A stretch of 64,000 bases of DNA from Piromyces finnis (taxonomy: Eukaryota > Neocallimastigomycota > Neocallimastigomycetes > Neocallimastigales > Neocallimastigaceae): the NCBI GenBank assembly GCA_002104945.1, contig MCFH01000008.1, positions 736,501 through 800,500 of the forward strand, given 5' to 3'. A program made the translations under genes and the position numbers. Position 1 is the stretch's first letter; each line of letters starts with the position of its first letter. Below, piece after piece: positions 1 to 12,874 of this stretch. The notes under the pieces are model-generated. The model was not told the DNA's origin and did not search any database. It was given only the letters and a program-made list of their open reading frames with translations.

Positions 1-462
1 GTCTATTAAAATCTGAACTATAGTATGATGAATTATTATTTCTATTATTATTCCAATTATTGTGATTGCTATAAGTTGAATCATAATCTATATCCCTTCT
101 CCTTTCCCGGTCTCTAAAATAATCTCTGTCCTTATTTGAATTACGATCTCTATCATTTCTTGAATCTCTTATATCATTAATTCTGTTGTATGAATTATTC
201 GTTCCCAATATTGAAGAATCTGTTAATTCATTCTTCTTTAGGATAGTTGAGTTATTTGTTGAAAATGACTCTGATAGTAAACTTGAATTAGTTTTACTAT
301 CTATTAAATTTTTTTGAATATTATTATTTATTGAATTTGTTATAACTTTCATGTTATCTGAAAAAGAACTTATATTATTATTTATTGTTGTGGCTTGAGA
401 TATTATTGATTTGTTTAAATTTGGGTTGTCTAATGGCATATTACTATTATTATTACTACTAC

Positions 463-493
<31 letters not shown>

Positions 494-730
494 TGAATTA
501 TCTTTATTTAATGAATTTGACATAGAGTTTTGATTATTAGAAATTTCGTTTTTATTATCCATATTATCTATAGAAGAAGGTATACTTATTTTATTATTGT
601 TTCCCTCAAAACTGTGCGTTATTCTTTTTTGATCTCTTCCAAGACTATTTTTTCTTAAATGTACAGAAGATTCTCTTTCTTGATATGGTCTAATATTTAT
701 TCTTGATCTATCTCTACTGTGGTATAAATA

Positions 731-794
<64 letters not shown>

Positions 795-3700
795 TCTCTT
801 TCTCTCTCTCTTCCTCTGTCCCTGTCTCTATCTCTATCTCTGTCTCTATCTCTATCCCTGTCTCTATCTCTGTCTTTATCCCTATCTCTATCTTTATCTC
901 TATCCCTGTCTCTATCATGATAATCATAGTTATTTCCTCTATCTCTTTCAGCCCTTTCATGTTCTCTGTCTCTAGATGAATAATTGCTAGAATCTATATG
1001 ACTCATCATCAATGGTCTATTATAACGGTAATCTCTTTCAAATCTATTATACATTTTATCTCTGTCACGTTCGCGTTCACGTTCGCGTTCACGGTCATGA
1101 TCATGCTCACGATCACGTTCACGATCATAATTCCTTTCCCAATTTCTGTTATAATATCTTGTTCTATCATGTTCTGATATATCTCGGCTTCTTCTGTCAG
1201 AATTTAATTCCCATCTATCATGATTTCTATTATTTCTGTCAAAAACTGATGATCTTGAATTAGAATAATAATAATTATTAGAATACCAATTATGATCTCT
1301 ATCTCTACCTCCTCTATCGCGTTCACGATCTCTATCACGATAGTTATAATCACGATCATAATTCCGTGTAATAGATATACTTCTTCTACTATGTGTTCTA
1401 CTTCTTGTTTGACTTCTACTACGGTGACCACCAGAAGAATGTGAACTATGACTTCTAGACAATGAACTTGGGGATCTTGATGATGATCTGCTGCGACTAG
1501 AAAGGCGACTTAAGCTCCTACTTCTATCACGACTTCTACTTCTACTCTCAGATCTACTACATGATCTGGTACGACTTCTCATTCTACTACGACTTCTACT
1601 AGAATAACTTGAAGTTAAACTATCGCTTCTTGATAAACTTCTTGTTGATCTACTTCTTATTGGGGAAGTTGAACGAGATATTTCTCTTGATGCTTTTTTA
1701 GAATAATGCAATGATGATTTTGATTTTGAATATGTACCATTATATGATTTATCTGTCAATCTATTATAATTTGATAGATTATTGTTCATACTCGATATAT
1801 TCGATGTTGGTATAATTTCAATATTAATAGGATTTTCCTTTTTTGTTTCTATTTCTTCATTACTTTTGTTATTATAATCAATACTAGTATCTTTTCTATC
1901 GGGATTTGCAGGATCATATGGCACCGAATCTAATTTACTATCATTATCAATACTCATTGGTATTGAATCATTGTTTTGAAGCTTTGTTTCTTTTATAGAT
2001 TGTAAATTACTATTATTCTTTCCACTTATTTTAAGTTCTGTATTTAATATTGGTTTGTTTTCATTTGTTATATTTATTTCATTTGTCTGCTTCTTATTTA
2101 TTAGATTTGAATTATTTATTCTTGTTTCGATGTTTTTATTAGATATAATTGTAAATTCTGGACTTTTTTGTTTATTACTATTTTCATTATTGTCTTTTCC
2201 TGAAGGCTGTGAATTTAACAAATTATCTTTATTAACAGAGTATAATAAATTTGAATTTATATTTAAATTTTGAATTGATTTACTTTCATATTTTGAATTT
2301 GAGAGAATATTCTTATTACTTCTTATTGAAAATTTTGCTTGATTATTATCATTGTTATTACCACTGATATTATTATTATTATTATTATCATTTTTAATTA
2401 CATTAAATTTCTTTTTTTCATTGAATAAGTTTTCTTTATTAAATAAAATATTTTTGTGGTAATTAATTTCTTTTTTATTAATTTCACTATTACTCTTTAT
2501 GTTATTATCTTCAGAATTTAAAGTATTATCAGATATTGGTTTTGAAATGATTTGTTTATTATTTTTAACATCATTATCATATATTATTGGTTCTTTATAT
2601 AATGAATGTTCTTTTATATAACTCTTATTTTCGATTGGTGATAATTTTTTATTTTTTAAGCTATCTGAATCCGTATTTCTTTGATTAATATGATTTTCAT
2701 CTTGTATTTTATTAATATTATTTAATTTTTCAGGAATAATTTCTTTGAATGCTGCGGGCTTAATATTCATACTCTTATCTAATTCTTCCGACTTTTGTAT
2801 ACCATTTTGATTATTTAGTATTGATAAATAAGAATCAGATTTAGTGTTTTTATTATTACTATTATTATTAATTTTTTCATTAATATTATCATTAATATTG
2901 CCATTATTAATAATTATCTTATTACTACTACCATCATTATTGTTATTAACATTTTCACCATAGTTATTATATGTTTTATTATTTTCACTAAACTTCTTTT
3001 TATACACTTCATATTTATTATCATCCAATGTATCTTTCGGACTATTATATATTTTCTTCTCTTCACTCAAAACTTTATTAAATACAATGTTACTTTTATC
3101 AATATTATCTTCTTTTCTTAATTCAGCAAAATTTTTATTTATTGTATCTTCTTTATAATGAATTATTTTATTATTATTTGCAATGCCCAATTTTTCTTGA
3201 TATCTTTCGAATAAACCTTTTGTTTCTTTTTGTCTTTCATTTTGTTGTTTATTTAAATTATATTGACTATTTTCTTTTTTTATTATACTACTAGTTATAT
3301 CAGTATCACTTTTATTTTCTTCTTTGTTTCTAATTTGAATTGAATTTATATCTTTGATATCTTTAATATTATTGTTAGCTTCTTTTTTATTATCTATCGT
3401 TGGATAAAATTTATTATCAGTTTCATTTTGGATATTTATTTTTGATTCATTCTTCGGTTCTTTATCTTCTGCAATAATTTTTTTATATTTTTCTATGTAT
3501 TTAGAATCGGAAATGAATAATGAATACTCTCTTTCATTTTTTTTATCATCTTCAACATCTTTATTTAATGAATTTAATAAAGATTCATCCTTCATTAGAG
3601 TTTCTTTATATGTTAAATCATTGAATTTTTTCATTTTACTTTGTGATAATTCTAATTCTCTTTTTCTTTCAAGTTCACGTTCTTTCTCTCTTTCACGTAA

Positions 3701-6700
3701 TTCTCTATCAACCACTTCTTTTTCTTTATTTTCACTAAAGTCAAAGCTAAAATCAAATCCCATCAACATTAAAGGGTCATTTAATGGGAAATGTGCTGCA
3801 TTAGAAGTTGATGATAAGGTTGGTGGAAAAGATGTTAATGAAGAAGATAATTCATTTTTATTTGATAATTCAGATATTGAGTTATTGATTGGACTATTTA
3901 ATTTTGGTGATAATTTTATGGATGAAAGAATTGATGAACTTGATATATCATTTAACTTTTTATCTAACGGTAATACATGATTAAGTTCATTGTGCATTTT
4001 ATCTGCTTCTTTATTTTGATTTTCTACTGTTAAAATATTCTTAGAATTGATATCTAATGATGATGATAGTGGTGGTATTATATCAGTTAATAATTGTGAA
4101 TTTTCTATTGATTTTATATTTGAATTAGGCTGTAAACTAGCAGGTTTATTAAATAAGGAAAATGATGACGTTTTTTTATTTGAATTTGAAGCTAATGAAT
4201 GAATAGATGTTCCCCTTTTTAATTTATAATCACGAAGACTAACTTTTCTAACACTTGAATGGATATTATTTGATGAAGTTTGACGATCAGATATTTCGGA
4301 ATCATCCATATTGTGAATTAATTCTTTACTATTATTGTTCTCAGAAGCTTCACTTTGAGACATTGTTGATTCTTCAACATCTTTAATTCCATCCTTTTCT
4401 TTATTAGTTTGTGGTATCTCTATTGTATCTATTTTTTCTTCTGTTTTAATTCTTTTTGTAGCATCAATTTCTTGGTCATTGTCTGAAACTATATCATTAT
4501 CACGTTTTCTTTTTATTAGACTTTCGTTATCACTATTACTAGCTTCTTTTTTCAATTTTTCCTTATTATTGGTATTACTATATTTTTCACTTTTTATACT
4601 ATCTGATTTACTTGATGACTTTCTAATTTTTTTAGATGACTTTGTTTTATTATCTTTTTTACTACTATTCTCTTCTATATCTTCTGATTTTATTATATTA
4701 TCTATATTCATATAATCGCCATCATCATTTTCTATTATCTTATTTTCTTCAGTTTCATCAAATAATTGTTTTAAAATTTCTGTATTTTTTTCATTTTCAA
4801 GTTCAATTTTACTTTTTTCTTTTTTAATTTTAATATTTTTTTTTGTTTTATCATCATTTATTTCTTCTGAAAACAATTGTTCTTTCAATTTATTTATTTC
4901 ATCCTGTTTTATTTTCTCCTTATTAGTTTTTTTATTTAATTTCGAATTTTGTTCTTCTTGTTTTTTCATTTTTAATTCCTTACGCCTTTTCTCTTCCTCT
5001 TTCATTTGTTGTTCTTTGTAATATCTTTTTATCCATACTTTTTTCCCACCCATTGGCATATGATTTTGCAAAGCTAAAAATTAATTTATATTATATGATT
5101 AATAGAAAACTCTAATTGTTAATAAATAATCATTATACTCACCATTTTTCGATTCATCCTTATTGTTAATATATTTTAAATTACTATTGCTAGTATTTTT
5201 TGTTTTTAATATGCTTTTAGAATTTGAGTTTTTTATTGCTTTACTGTTCTTTTGTTTGTTTGATGTGTGTTTTATCCATTCACTTAATGTTTCGTTAATT
5301 ATAAAACTTTTATTATTATAATCACCAAAATAGTTTGCTTTCTTTACGTTTTTTAAATTATCATTTAATAAATTTTCTAAAATACAACTTGAATTACAAT
5401 GAATTGTTGAGGATGATATTTCAGAATCGTTTATATTTTCTTTTATATCTCCACAAATACAAGGATATCCAAACCATCTTCCATTATCATTACCTACTGC
5501 ATTTGATAATACAATCTCTTCACCTTTTCTTATGTCTTGTGATGAAATAATAGCTAAAATTAATTTATATTTTTTTTCTTTTTCTATGTTATTTGGGTTT
5601 CTACTTTTTTCGTTATACTCTGGATAAATAATACTTTGTAATCGAGCATTTGCATTTTGGGATATATTACTTCCTTCACAATAAAATCGTATAAATCTTC
5701 CTTCATTTCCATATTCTCTGCTATCAATAACAAGTGAATCTAATTCTTGTGATGGGAAAACAAATATAAATGGGTCTATTATATAACACGATTTTTTATG
5801 TGCTTTATTGTTTTCATTTAAATGATTTATATTTATATTTTTAATTGCTTCATTTCCATGTTGGACAATTGTTTCTAAAGTGTTATTACTAGTAGTATTT
5901 GTGAGATTATTATTTATTTCATTATTGTCATTATGATAAAAAGAATATACATTATTGATATTTGATTTATATTTAATTGTTCCTTTAATATCGCAAAGAT
6001 ATGTATTTTTTGGAATATCAGCAGCTGCAAATAAACCATAATGATTAAAATTACCATCATATATAGATATTCTTTCTGGAATTGGACGCACTGTTATTGA
6101 CGCTTTTTGTAGTTTTTTTGGTACATAAATTAAAGTGTTACTAGTATTATCAATATCAAATATATAATCATCGCCATTTATATTATTATTTTTTAGTTTA
6201 CAACTATTAATTTTTGATGAAATAAAATTTTGAATTTCCTTATTTTCAAACATATTACTTTTTATTATTGAATAACTTTGAGCATTATATTCATATGACT
6301 TTTGAAAATTTAAAGATTTAATCATGTTTCTATCTAAGTTCTCTGGACTTATTTGTCGAGAATTTCTATTGTTTTTCCCTTCGTTTTTAGCTTGTGATTT
6401 CGAGCGTCCATGTCCTAACTCACGAGATTTTCTTCCTGATTGTGAAGGATATACTGATCTTACTTCTTTTTTTGAATTATGTACTTTCGGAGGTCTTCCA
6501 ACATTATGAGGCATTGAAATAGGTGTATCCCTTTTACTTTTATTTTGTTTTTTTATTGGTATAACCTTATTTTTCTTTAAAATTAAATTATTGATTTAAA
6601 ATATATTATATTACATATAAACATTAATTACTGAGTAAGAAAAATATTATAGTATATATATATTTAAAAGATAAAAGAATACTTTTTGATCATTTTGTTT

Positions 6701-6871
6701 TGGTTCACATTTTTGGCAATAATAGAATTCAGGTAATGGTATTCCTTCTTCTTGTACACATTTTACATGTTGCCAAACGAAACATTTTTCACATTGAACT
6801 GTATATCCATCATCGTCTGAATTTCCACAAATACAGCGAATCACTCCATCATCTATATTAACCGCATCCAT
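1..6871 (-). CDS. SET3: Set3/MLL5-type PHD-SET chromatin protein, cut by left edge
   Basis: Exons read as 6871-6683, 6574-5143 and 5073 to beyond base 1, with GT...AG joins in phases 0 and 1. Exon 1 encodes a complete C4HC3 PHD finger (C13, C15, C27, C30, H35, C38, C52, C55, with W33), close to the finger of yeast Set3, which reads H3K4 methylation. Exon 2 has a GRPPK AT-hook-like basic stretch and then a SET domain at about residues 220-435. The usual NHxC catalytic stretch is replaced by RFIRFYC...NA, as in the Set3/MLL5 branch, where SET is thought to be inactive. Exon 3 stays open for about 5 kb without a stop: Lys/Glu, Asn/Ser and finally Arg-Ser, Arg-Glu and Arg-Asp repeats. At least 2,230 residues are visible and the C-terminus is missing. 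In yeast, Set3 scaffolds a histone deacetylase complex. The SR/RE tail is unusual for Set3, so that part of the role is open. Confidence 0.8.
735..817. repeat. (CT)n microsatellite inside the Set3-like coding exon
   Basis: A near-perfect CT dinucleotide run with a few interruptions. On the minus strand it reads as alternating Arg-Glu codons in the frame of the Set3-like gene, so it is translated. Opposite-strand and alternate-frame ORFs here are products of the repeat. Related RD/RE coding repeats continue to about 1140. Confidence 0.85.
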
Positions 6872-7727
6872 TTATTAAAAAATTCTTTAAATTCCTTTTT
6901 ATATATAAATAAATAAATTATGAATTTAATAAATTATTTTTTATCAAAAAATTAAATATATTATAAAAATATTTTTTTATAAAATAATAAATCTTTTAAT
7001 TATATATAGTAATTTTTCATTTTATATCAATTTAATTTTATCTCATACAATTTCCACCTTTTTATACTCCTATTTTATTTTTTATTTATATATAATAATA
7101 ATTTAAATATAATAATTATTTATATTAATATAATTTATTTTTACTATATCATTATTTTAAGATCTTATGTTAATAATGGCAAAATAATTTTTTTTTTTTT
7201 TTATAAATATAACCAAATCAAAAAATTAAAAATCACATCATTGATTATGCTTTAAACATAAAATATTTTCTATAATTATTCTGTAGTATTTGTTGTTTAT
7301 ATCAAATTGATTGAAAATGTTTATAAAAGAATAATCCTCTACAATTTTTCATAATAATTTTAGATTTTGATATTAAAATTTTATATTATACTCTAAATTA
7401 TGATATTCTTTATCTTTTTATATTGCTACTTTTACTCTTTTATTTATTTGTTATTAAAAATAAAATTATTTCAGTATGTAAACAGAGTATTTAGATTTAC
7501 CTGATTACTTAATTGATAAATTATAGGAAATTTCTAAGCAAATCAATATATATCATTAATTAATAAAATTATTATTTAATTTTTGGTATCATTAAAAAAA
7601 ATATTCAAACATTTAATTTAATATTAATCTTTTAATAATATTATTATAATCTCTTAAGAGTTCAAATTATATAATTTGAATCTTGCAATATATAAATAAT
7701 TTGTTAATTTTTTTTTTTTTTATTATA

Positions 7728-7781
<54 letters not shown>

Positions 7782-8009
7782 TAATAAATTTATTATTTTG
7801 TTTATTATTATATATTATTACATATTTAATATTAATATTATAATTTATTATACTATATTTATAATAAATATAATTATAGTTGATGATTTTTTAAATTTTT
7901 CTTTAACTTTATTTTTATATTTTTTTTCTACAGTTTATTCAATATAATAATTTTATTCATCTTTTTTATTCTTTTTTTTATTTTAGTTTAGCATATAACT
8001 TCAGTAATT
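6872..8009. other. Intergenic, divergent promoters region
   Basis: AT-rich spacer between the 5' ends of the divergent Set3-like gene (-) and the xylanase (+). It contains A28 at 7732-7759 followed by an AT dinucleotide run to about 7792. No gene, RNA or clear promoter element was recognised. Confidence 0.7.
7732..7792. repeat. Poly(A) plus (AT)n microsatellite
   Basis: Twenty-eight A residues run directly into about sixteen AT units. No GC-rich body or flanking duplication was seen next to it, so there is no sign that it is a retroposon tail. Confidence 0.8.
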
Positions 8010-9668
8010 ATGAAAAAAAATATATTATATATTATATTTTTATTAATAAAAGCAAAAAAGATTTTTCCAAAATGCTGGTCAGAAAAATTAGGTTTCAAGT
8101 GTTGTAGAATTGATATACAACCGATATTCTCTGATTATGAAGGGATTTGGGGAGTTGAAGATGATCAATGGTGTGGTATAATAAATAGCCCATCTAAGAC
8201 TGATAATTGTTTAAATAATAATTGTTGTACAAAGACAGATACTCATGTTTCATTTATTGATGATGAAAAATCTTTATGGGGTATTGAATCAGGATCATGG
8301 TGTAAAATAAATATCAATAACAATAATAATTCTGATAATTGTTGGAGTTCAAAATACGGCTATGGATGCTGTTTCAATGATAATGATGATGTTATATATA
8401 GAGATGAAAAAGGATCTTGGGGAATTGAAAATAATCAATGGTGTGGTTTAACAAGTTATAAAAGTACAATCAACGTTGAAAATCTTCCAAATTTTCCTAA
8501 AAAAATTTTAGATCCAGAGACATATAAAGATCCAGCAAAAGATTGTAATATCACAGACTCAATTACAGGTGATTCATTAAAACAATATACTCCATTTAGA
8601 ATTGGGGTAGGCATTAATGGTGTGTCCAAAGAGACATCTGGAATTCTTTCAAAAAAAATGGATGATATAATTTTATACCAATTTAATAGTATTACATTAA
8701 CAAATTTATTAAAACCACAATATATATTAAGTCAAAGTATAACCCAAGGAAATCTTCAAAGAGGATCTGATGAACCAGGATTAGATTTTAGTGCTGCAAT
8801 TGATACATTAGAATTTTGTAAAAAGCATAATTTAAAAATGAGAGGTCATACATTAGTTTGGCATACTCAAACCCCATTATGGTTTTTTAAAGAAAAATAT
8901 AATGCTAACAATAAATATGTTACAAAAGAAGTGATGGAATTTCGAATGGAAAGTTATATACGACAAGTTATGCAATTTATACAATATTATTATCCAGGTA
9001 TTGTTGATGTTTGGGATGTTGTTAATGAAGCTGTTGAAATTGACGAAGGAAAATATGATATAAATTCAACATGGAAAACTCGTACCAAGTACGGTAATAA
9101 TGAACCTAATCCATGGTATGATACCATGGGACAGGATTATGTTATAACTGCGTTTAGAATTGCACGTAAATATGCAATGCCAGGAGTTAAATTAGTTTAT
9201 AACGATTATAATACTTTTATGAGTGAAAAAGCCAAAGCTATTTATACTTTATTAGAAATCTTAAAAAAGGAAGATTTAATAGATGGTATTGGATTGCAAT
9301 CTTATCTTGGCCCAAGTTGGCCCAACCGTACAGGTTATTCTGACGCAATAAAAAAATTTTCAGCTTTAAATTTAGAAATTCAAATTACAGAATTAACAAT
9401 TTCTATTAATACAGAAGTAGAAGAAGAAGATATGCTTATACAACAAGCTGATCAATATAAAGAAGTATTTAATATATATTTAAATTTATATCACACTGGT
9501 ATTAATATTGGAAGTGTAACTGTATTTGGTTTACAAGACGGTTTTAGATTTTATGAAAGCGATTCAACAAAAACTCGTTTATGGGATCATGATCTAATTA
9601 AAAAGAAAGCTTATTATTCTATTCTAGAAGTATTAAAAACATACTACAATAAATATAATAACGTATAA
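8010..9668 (+). CDS. Secreted GH10 endo-xylanase with three N-terminal fungal dockerins
   Basis: A 552-residue intronless gene. A hydrophobic leader (about residues 1-20) precedes three cysteine-rich fungal dockerin (CBM10-like) modules, with the pattern C-W-S...C-C...D-x2-G-x-W-G-x-E-x3-W-C, starting near residues 22, 65 and 110. The middle one is degenerate: the Trp after its first Cys is Leu and the Gly-Tyr before the double Cys is gone. A GH10 (beta/alpha)8 domain fills residues 155-545. Its acid/base is E340 in WDVVNEA and its nucleophile E461 in QITEL. The product would hydrolyse beta-1,4-xylan while attached to the fungal cellulosome outside the cell. Unlike the paralogue at 13962-15494 it lacks a Thr-rich linker between dockerins and enzyme. 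Anaerobic fungi are thought to have acquired many such enzymes from bacteria; the dockerins are fungal. Confidence 0.95.
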   Translation: MKKNILYIIFLLIKAKKIFPKCWSEKLGFKCCRIDIQPIFSDYEGIWGVEDDQWCGIINSPSKTDNCLNNNCCTKTDTHVSFIDDEKSLWGIESGSWCKININNNNNSDNCWSSKYGYGCCFNDNDDVIYRDEKGSWGIENNQWCGLTSYKSTINVENLPNFPKKILDPETYKDPAKDCNITDSITGDSLKQYTPFRIGVGINGVSKETSGILSKKMDDIILYQFNSITLTNLLKPQYILSQSITQGNLQRGSDEPGLDFSAAIDTLEFCKKHNLKMRGHTLVWHTQTPLWFFKEKYNANNKYVTKEVMEFRMESYIRQVMQFIQYYYPGIVDVWDVVNEAVEIDEGKYDINSTWKTRTKYGNNEPNPWYDTMGQDYVITAFRIARKYAMPGVKLVYNDYNTFMSEKAKAIYTLLEILKKEDLIDGIGLQSYLGPSWPNRTGYSDAIKKFSALNLEIQITELTISINTEVEEEDMLIQQADQYKEVFNIYLNLYHTGINIGSVTVFGLQDGFRFYESDSTKTRLWDHDLIKKKAYYSILEVLKTYYNKYNNV

Positions 9669-10327
9669 TAAATAAGGCCATGTATCAGTTATAAAAGTTT
9701 GCTTTTGAAATAATATTATAATAATAAAAATGTTCATCATAATTAAATATAAAATAAATATATAATTTAATATTATAAATCCTTTTATCTTTTTTTTTTT
9801 TTAAAAAAAACAATAAATCAAAAATATACTTTTCAATAAATATTTATTATTAATATTAAAAAATTAATTAATATTAATTTATTCTTTTTAAAAGATAAAA
9901 GAAAAATTTTTATATTTATTATTCTTAATATATTATAATTGCAAATATTATTCATTTTTTTTTTTATATTACAAAAAATAAAATTATTTTAAATTTTAAT
10001 TTTACAAATTAAAATTTTTAATAATTAATTTAAAATATTTAATTAAAATCTAAATTTTTATAAAACACTTTCATTTTAGTCTTTCTTTCTTTTTTTTTTA
10101 TCTTTATAAATTTTATTATATTCTATTTTTATAACATAAATATTATTCAGAAAGGGAAAAAGCTATTTAATTACTTTTATTATATTTAAAAAAAAATAAT
10201 TACACAAATTAAATGATATTTCCATAAAATTATTTATAACTATTAAAGGAATTTAAAAGTATAAAGTCAAAGTTAGAAATCATATTATTAGTTGTTTCAA
10301 TATTGATATATATTCATAATTAAAGAA
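9669..10327. other. Intergenic
   Basis: AT-rich spacer between the xylanase stop and the ERO1 start. It would hold the xylanase 3' end and the ERO1 promoter. Nothing specific was recognised beyond A/T homopolymers. Confidence 0.7.
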
Positions 10328-12874
10328 ATGAAATTTAAAAATATTGTTCTTATCGTAGCATTTCAATTTTTAAGCATTAGTGTATTATTTTCTAATGCAG
10401 AACATGTTAATAATAATCAGTCAATAAAAAATCCAGAGAGTGAATTTAAAGAAAATAAAAAAGATTTAGGATACTGTTGTGTAAGTTTATATATTACTTT
10501 TTGATAAAAATATAAATATATATATTTTTTAATTTTAAACAAATTGAATAATAATATTAATGATATCAAATACTTCACATAGTTTCATGGAACTATTTCT
10601 GATTCTTGTTGTAAATATGAATCAGTTGAAGCTATGAATAAAGAACTTTCTTCAACATTAAATGAATTGGTTCAAACTACTTTCTTCCGTTATTATAAGG
10701 TATTTAAAATGTTAATGATAATAGTAATTAAAAAAAAGTAAAAATAATATATCAGTATATATTATATAAGGTTAATGGGTTTATATTCTATTATTTGGAA
10801 TATTAATATTTAAATAGGTTGATTTATGGAAGGAATGTCCATTTTGGCCAGACGCTGGTTTATTATGTACAAGTGAACGTTGCTCTGTTCCATCTGTTGA
10901 TGATGTAAAAATTAGTTAATATACTTATTATTAAAATATTTCTGAGAAAGTATATATATATACTTATAGAGTAAAAATTTTTATTTGTTTTATTTTTGAA
11001 TTTATTATTTAATAATAAAAATGATTAATGTAATAATTAAAAAAGGAAAAAATTCCTAAAGAATGGAAAGTAGAAAATCTTAGTAAAGTGGAAAAGAATT
11101 CAATATTTAGCGATTTATCTATGATTAATAATTGTGACTATAACTCAAAGGACTTTTGTATATTTGATGATGAATCAAGTGGTATGTAGTTTAAAAATAT
11201 TTACATATATTAAAAAAAATATATATATAATTTATTATTAATATTCTTATAATATGGGGTTTAAATATAGGTTTAAGATATGTAGATTTACCAACAAATC
11301 CAGAACGCTTTACAGGTTATCAAGGTGAACCTGCTAATCGTGTATGGGCTTCAATTTATTCAGAAAATTGTTTTGGTGTTCCAAATAATAACAAAGAAGC
11401 TATATCATGCTCAGAAAAACGTGTATTCTTTAAATTAATTTCAGGTAATAAATTTTAATGATTAATTATTAAGTTTCAATTTGGAAAAAAAAATTAATAT
11501 GTTTTTTTTTTATTATATTAACCTTTAATTAATGAAGGTCTTCACACATCAATTAATGCTAATGTTTGTCATGACTGGCTTGATGTTAAAACCGGACTTT
11601 GGGTATAATTTTTAAATATATATATATGTATATATACTTTTCACATATTTAAATAATGATATATTTTTTATATATATAAAAAATTTTTATAACCTTTTCT
11701 AAAGAAACCAAATCTTGATTGCTTTATATGGAAAATTGGTAAATTCCCAGATCGTATTGAAAATATATATTTGAATTATGCTATCTTTATTAGAGCTATC
11801 AGTAAATTATCAACATATTTGGATAATTATCATTACTGTAATGGAAGTGAGCAAGAAGATCTAGAAGTAACTGTAAGTTATTCTTATTATTTTTATAAAC
11901 AAATTTTATTTAAATAATGATGTAAATTTAATAATAAAAATTATTTAATATATATTTTTATATAAAGAAATTAATGAAAAAAGTTACTAGTATTACAAAT
12001 CAATACCCACCAACATTTGATGAGTCTCAATTTTTCAGTTCACCTGAAACTAAAGTATAATAAATTTATATAAAAATATAAAAATAAAAATATATTCTTA
12101 ATAGATTTAAATTTATAATAAATAGGATTTAATTGATGATATAAGATTCCAATTTAGAAATGTATCTCGTATTATGGACTGTGTTTCATGTGAAAAATGT
12201 CGTTTATGGGGAAAAATACAAATTACAGGATTAGGAACTGCTTTAAAGATTTTATTCTCATTGGATGGGTAAATTATAAAATTTAAAAAAAAAGTATATT
12301 TAAATAATTATAATTATGCTAATTTGAATTATTTATATATATTAAATATATTAAAATTATAAAAAGTGAGCTTGAAAACATTTCTCTCAAAAGAACTGAA
12401 GTTGTTTCATTAATTAACGCTTTTGCTAAACTTTCTAGTAGTTTAAACATTATCGATGAATTTAGAGAAATGTGGAAGAAACATGATGAAGAAAAAGCCA
12501 AAGGAAAGATTAGAGTTACTATTGAAAATTCTATAAATAATATAACAGAAAAGATAAAATTTAGAGATTACAAGAACAAAGCTATTAATATTGCTTCAAA
12601 TAAATATGACTTCCTCTTAACAAAAATTCAAAAAGTATTAATAGATCAAAATATAATGGATGATTCTGATTTTGAAGACAGAAATAGAATTATTTTAATG
12701 ATTTCGGGTGCTGGTTTTACTATTCTTATCGGTATTTTACTTGTTATAAAACTTTTATTCAATATTATTTACTACAAATTTATTCATCAACACCATCATC
12801 ATCATAATTCACATGTTCATCATCATAAACATATTCATCATACAAAGAAAAATAACATCAAGAAGGAAAATTAA
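10328..12874 (+). CDS. ERO1: ERO1-type ER oxidoreductin, membrane-anchored, ten exons
   Basis: Exons 10328-10480, 10583-10699, 10818-10904, 11046-11181, 11271-11444, 11538-11602, 11705-11872, 11968-12054, 12126-12268 and 12367-12874 join in frame to 545 residues. A signal peptide (about 1-24) leads into the conserved Ero1 fold. Visible landmarks are CC followed by SDSCC near the N-terminus, the shuttle pair C107-x4-C112, the FAD-pocket regions RVWASIY and [13 protein letters not shown], and the active site C348-x2-C351-x2-C354, matching yeast C349/C352/C355. Ero1 uses FAD to pass electrons from protein disulfide isomerase to an acceptor, usually O2. Unusually, the C-terminus has a clear transmembrane helix and then a His-rich, Lys-rich tail. 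The gene lies between two disulfide-rich dockerin xylanases; that may be chance. Confidence 0.92.

Noticed and set aside
697-1431. Arg/Glu-rich and Leu/Ser-rich open frames on both strands
   Set aside because: Shadows of the CT and RD/RE coding repeats of the Set3-like exon, whose own frame is open across the whole stretch.
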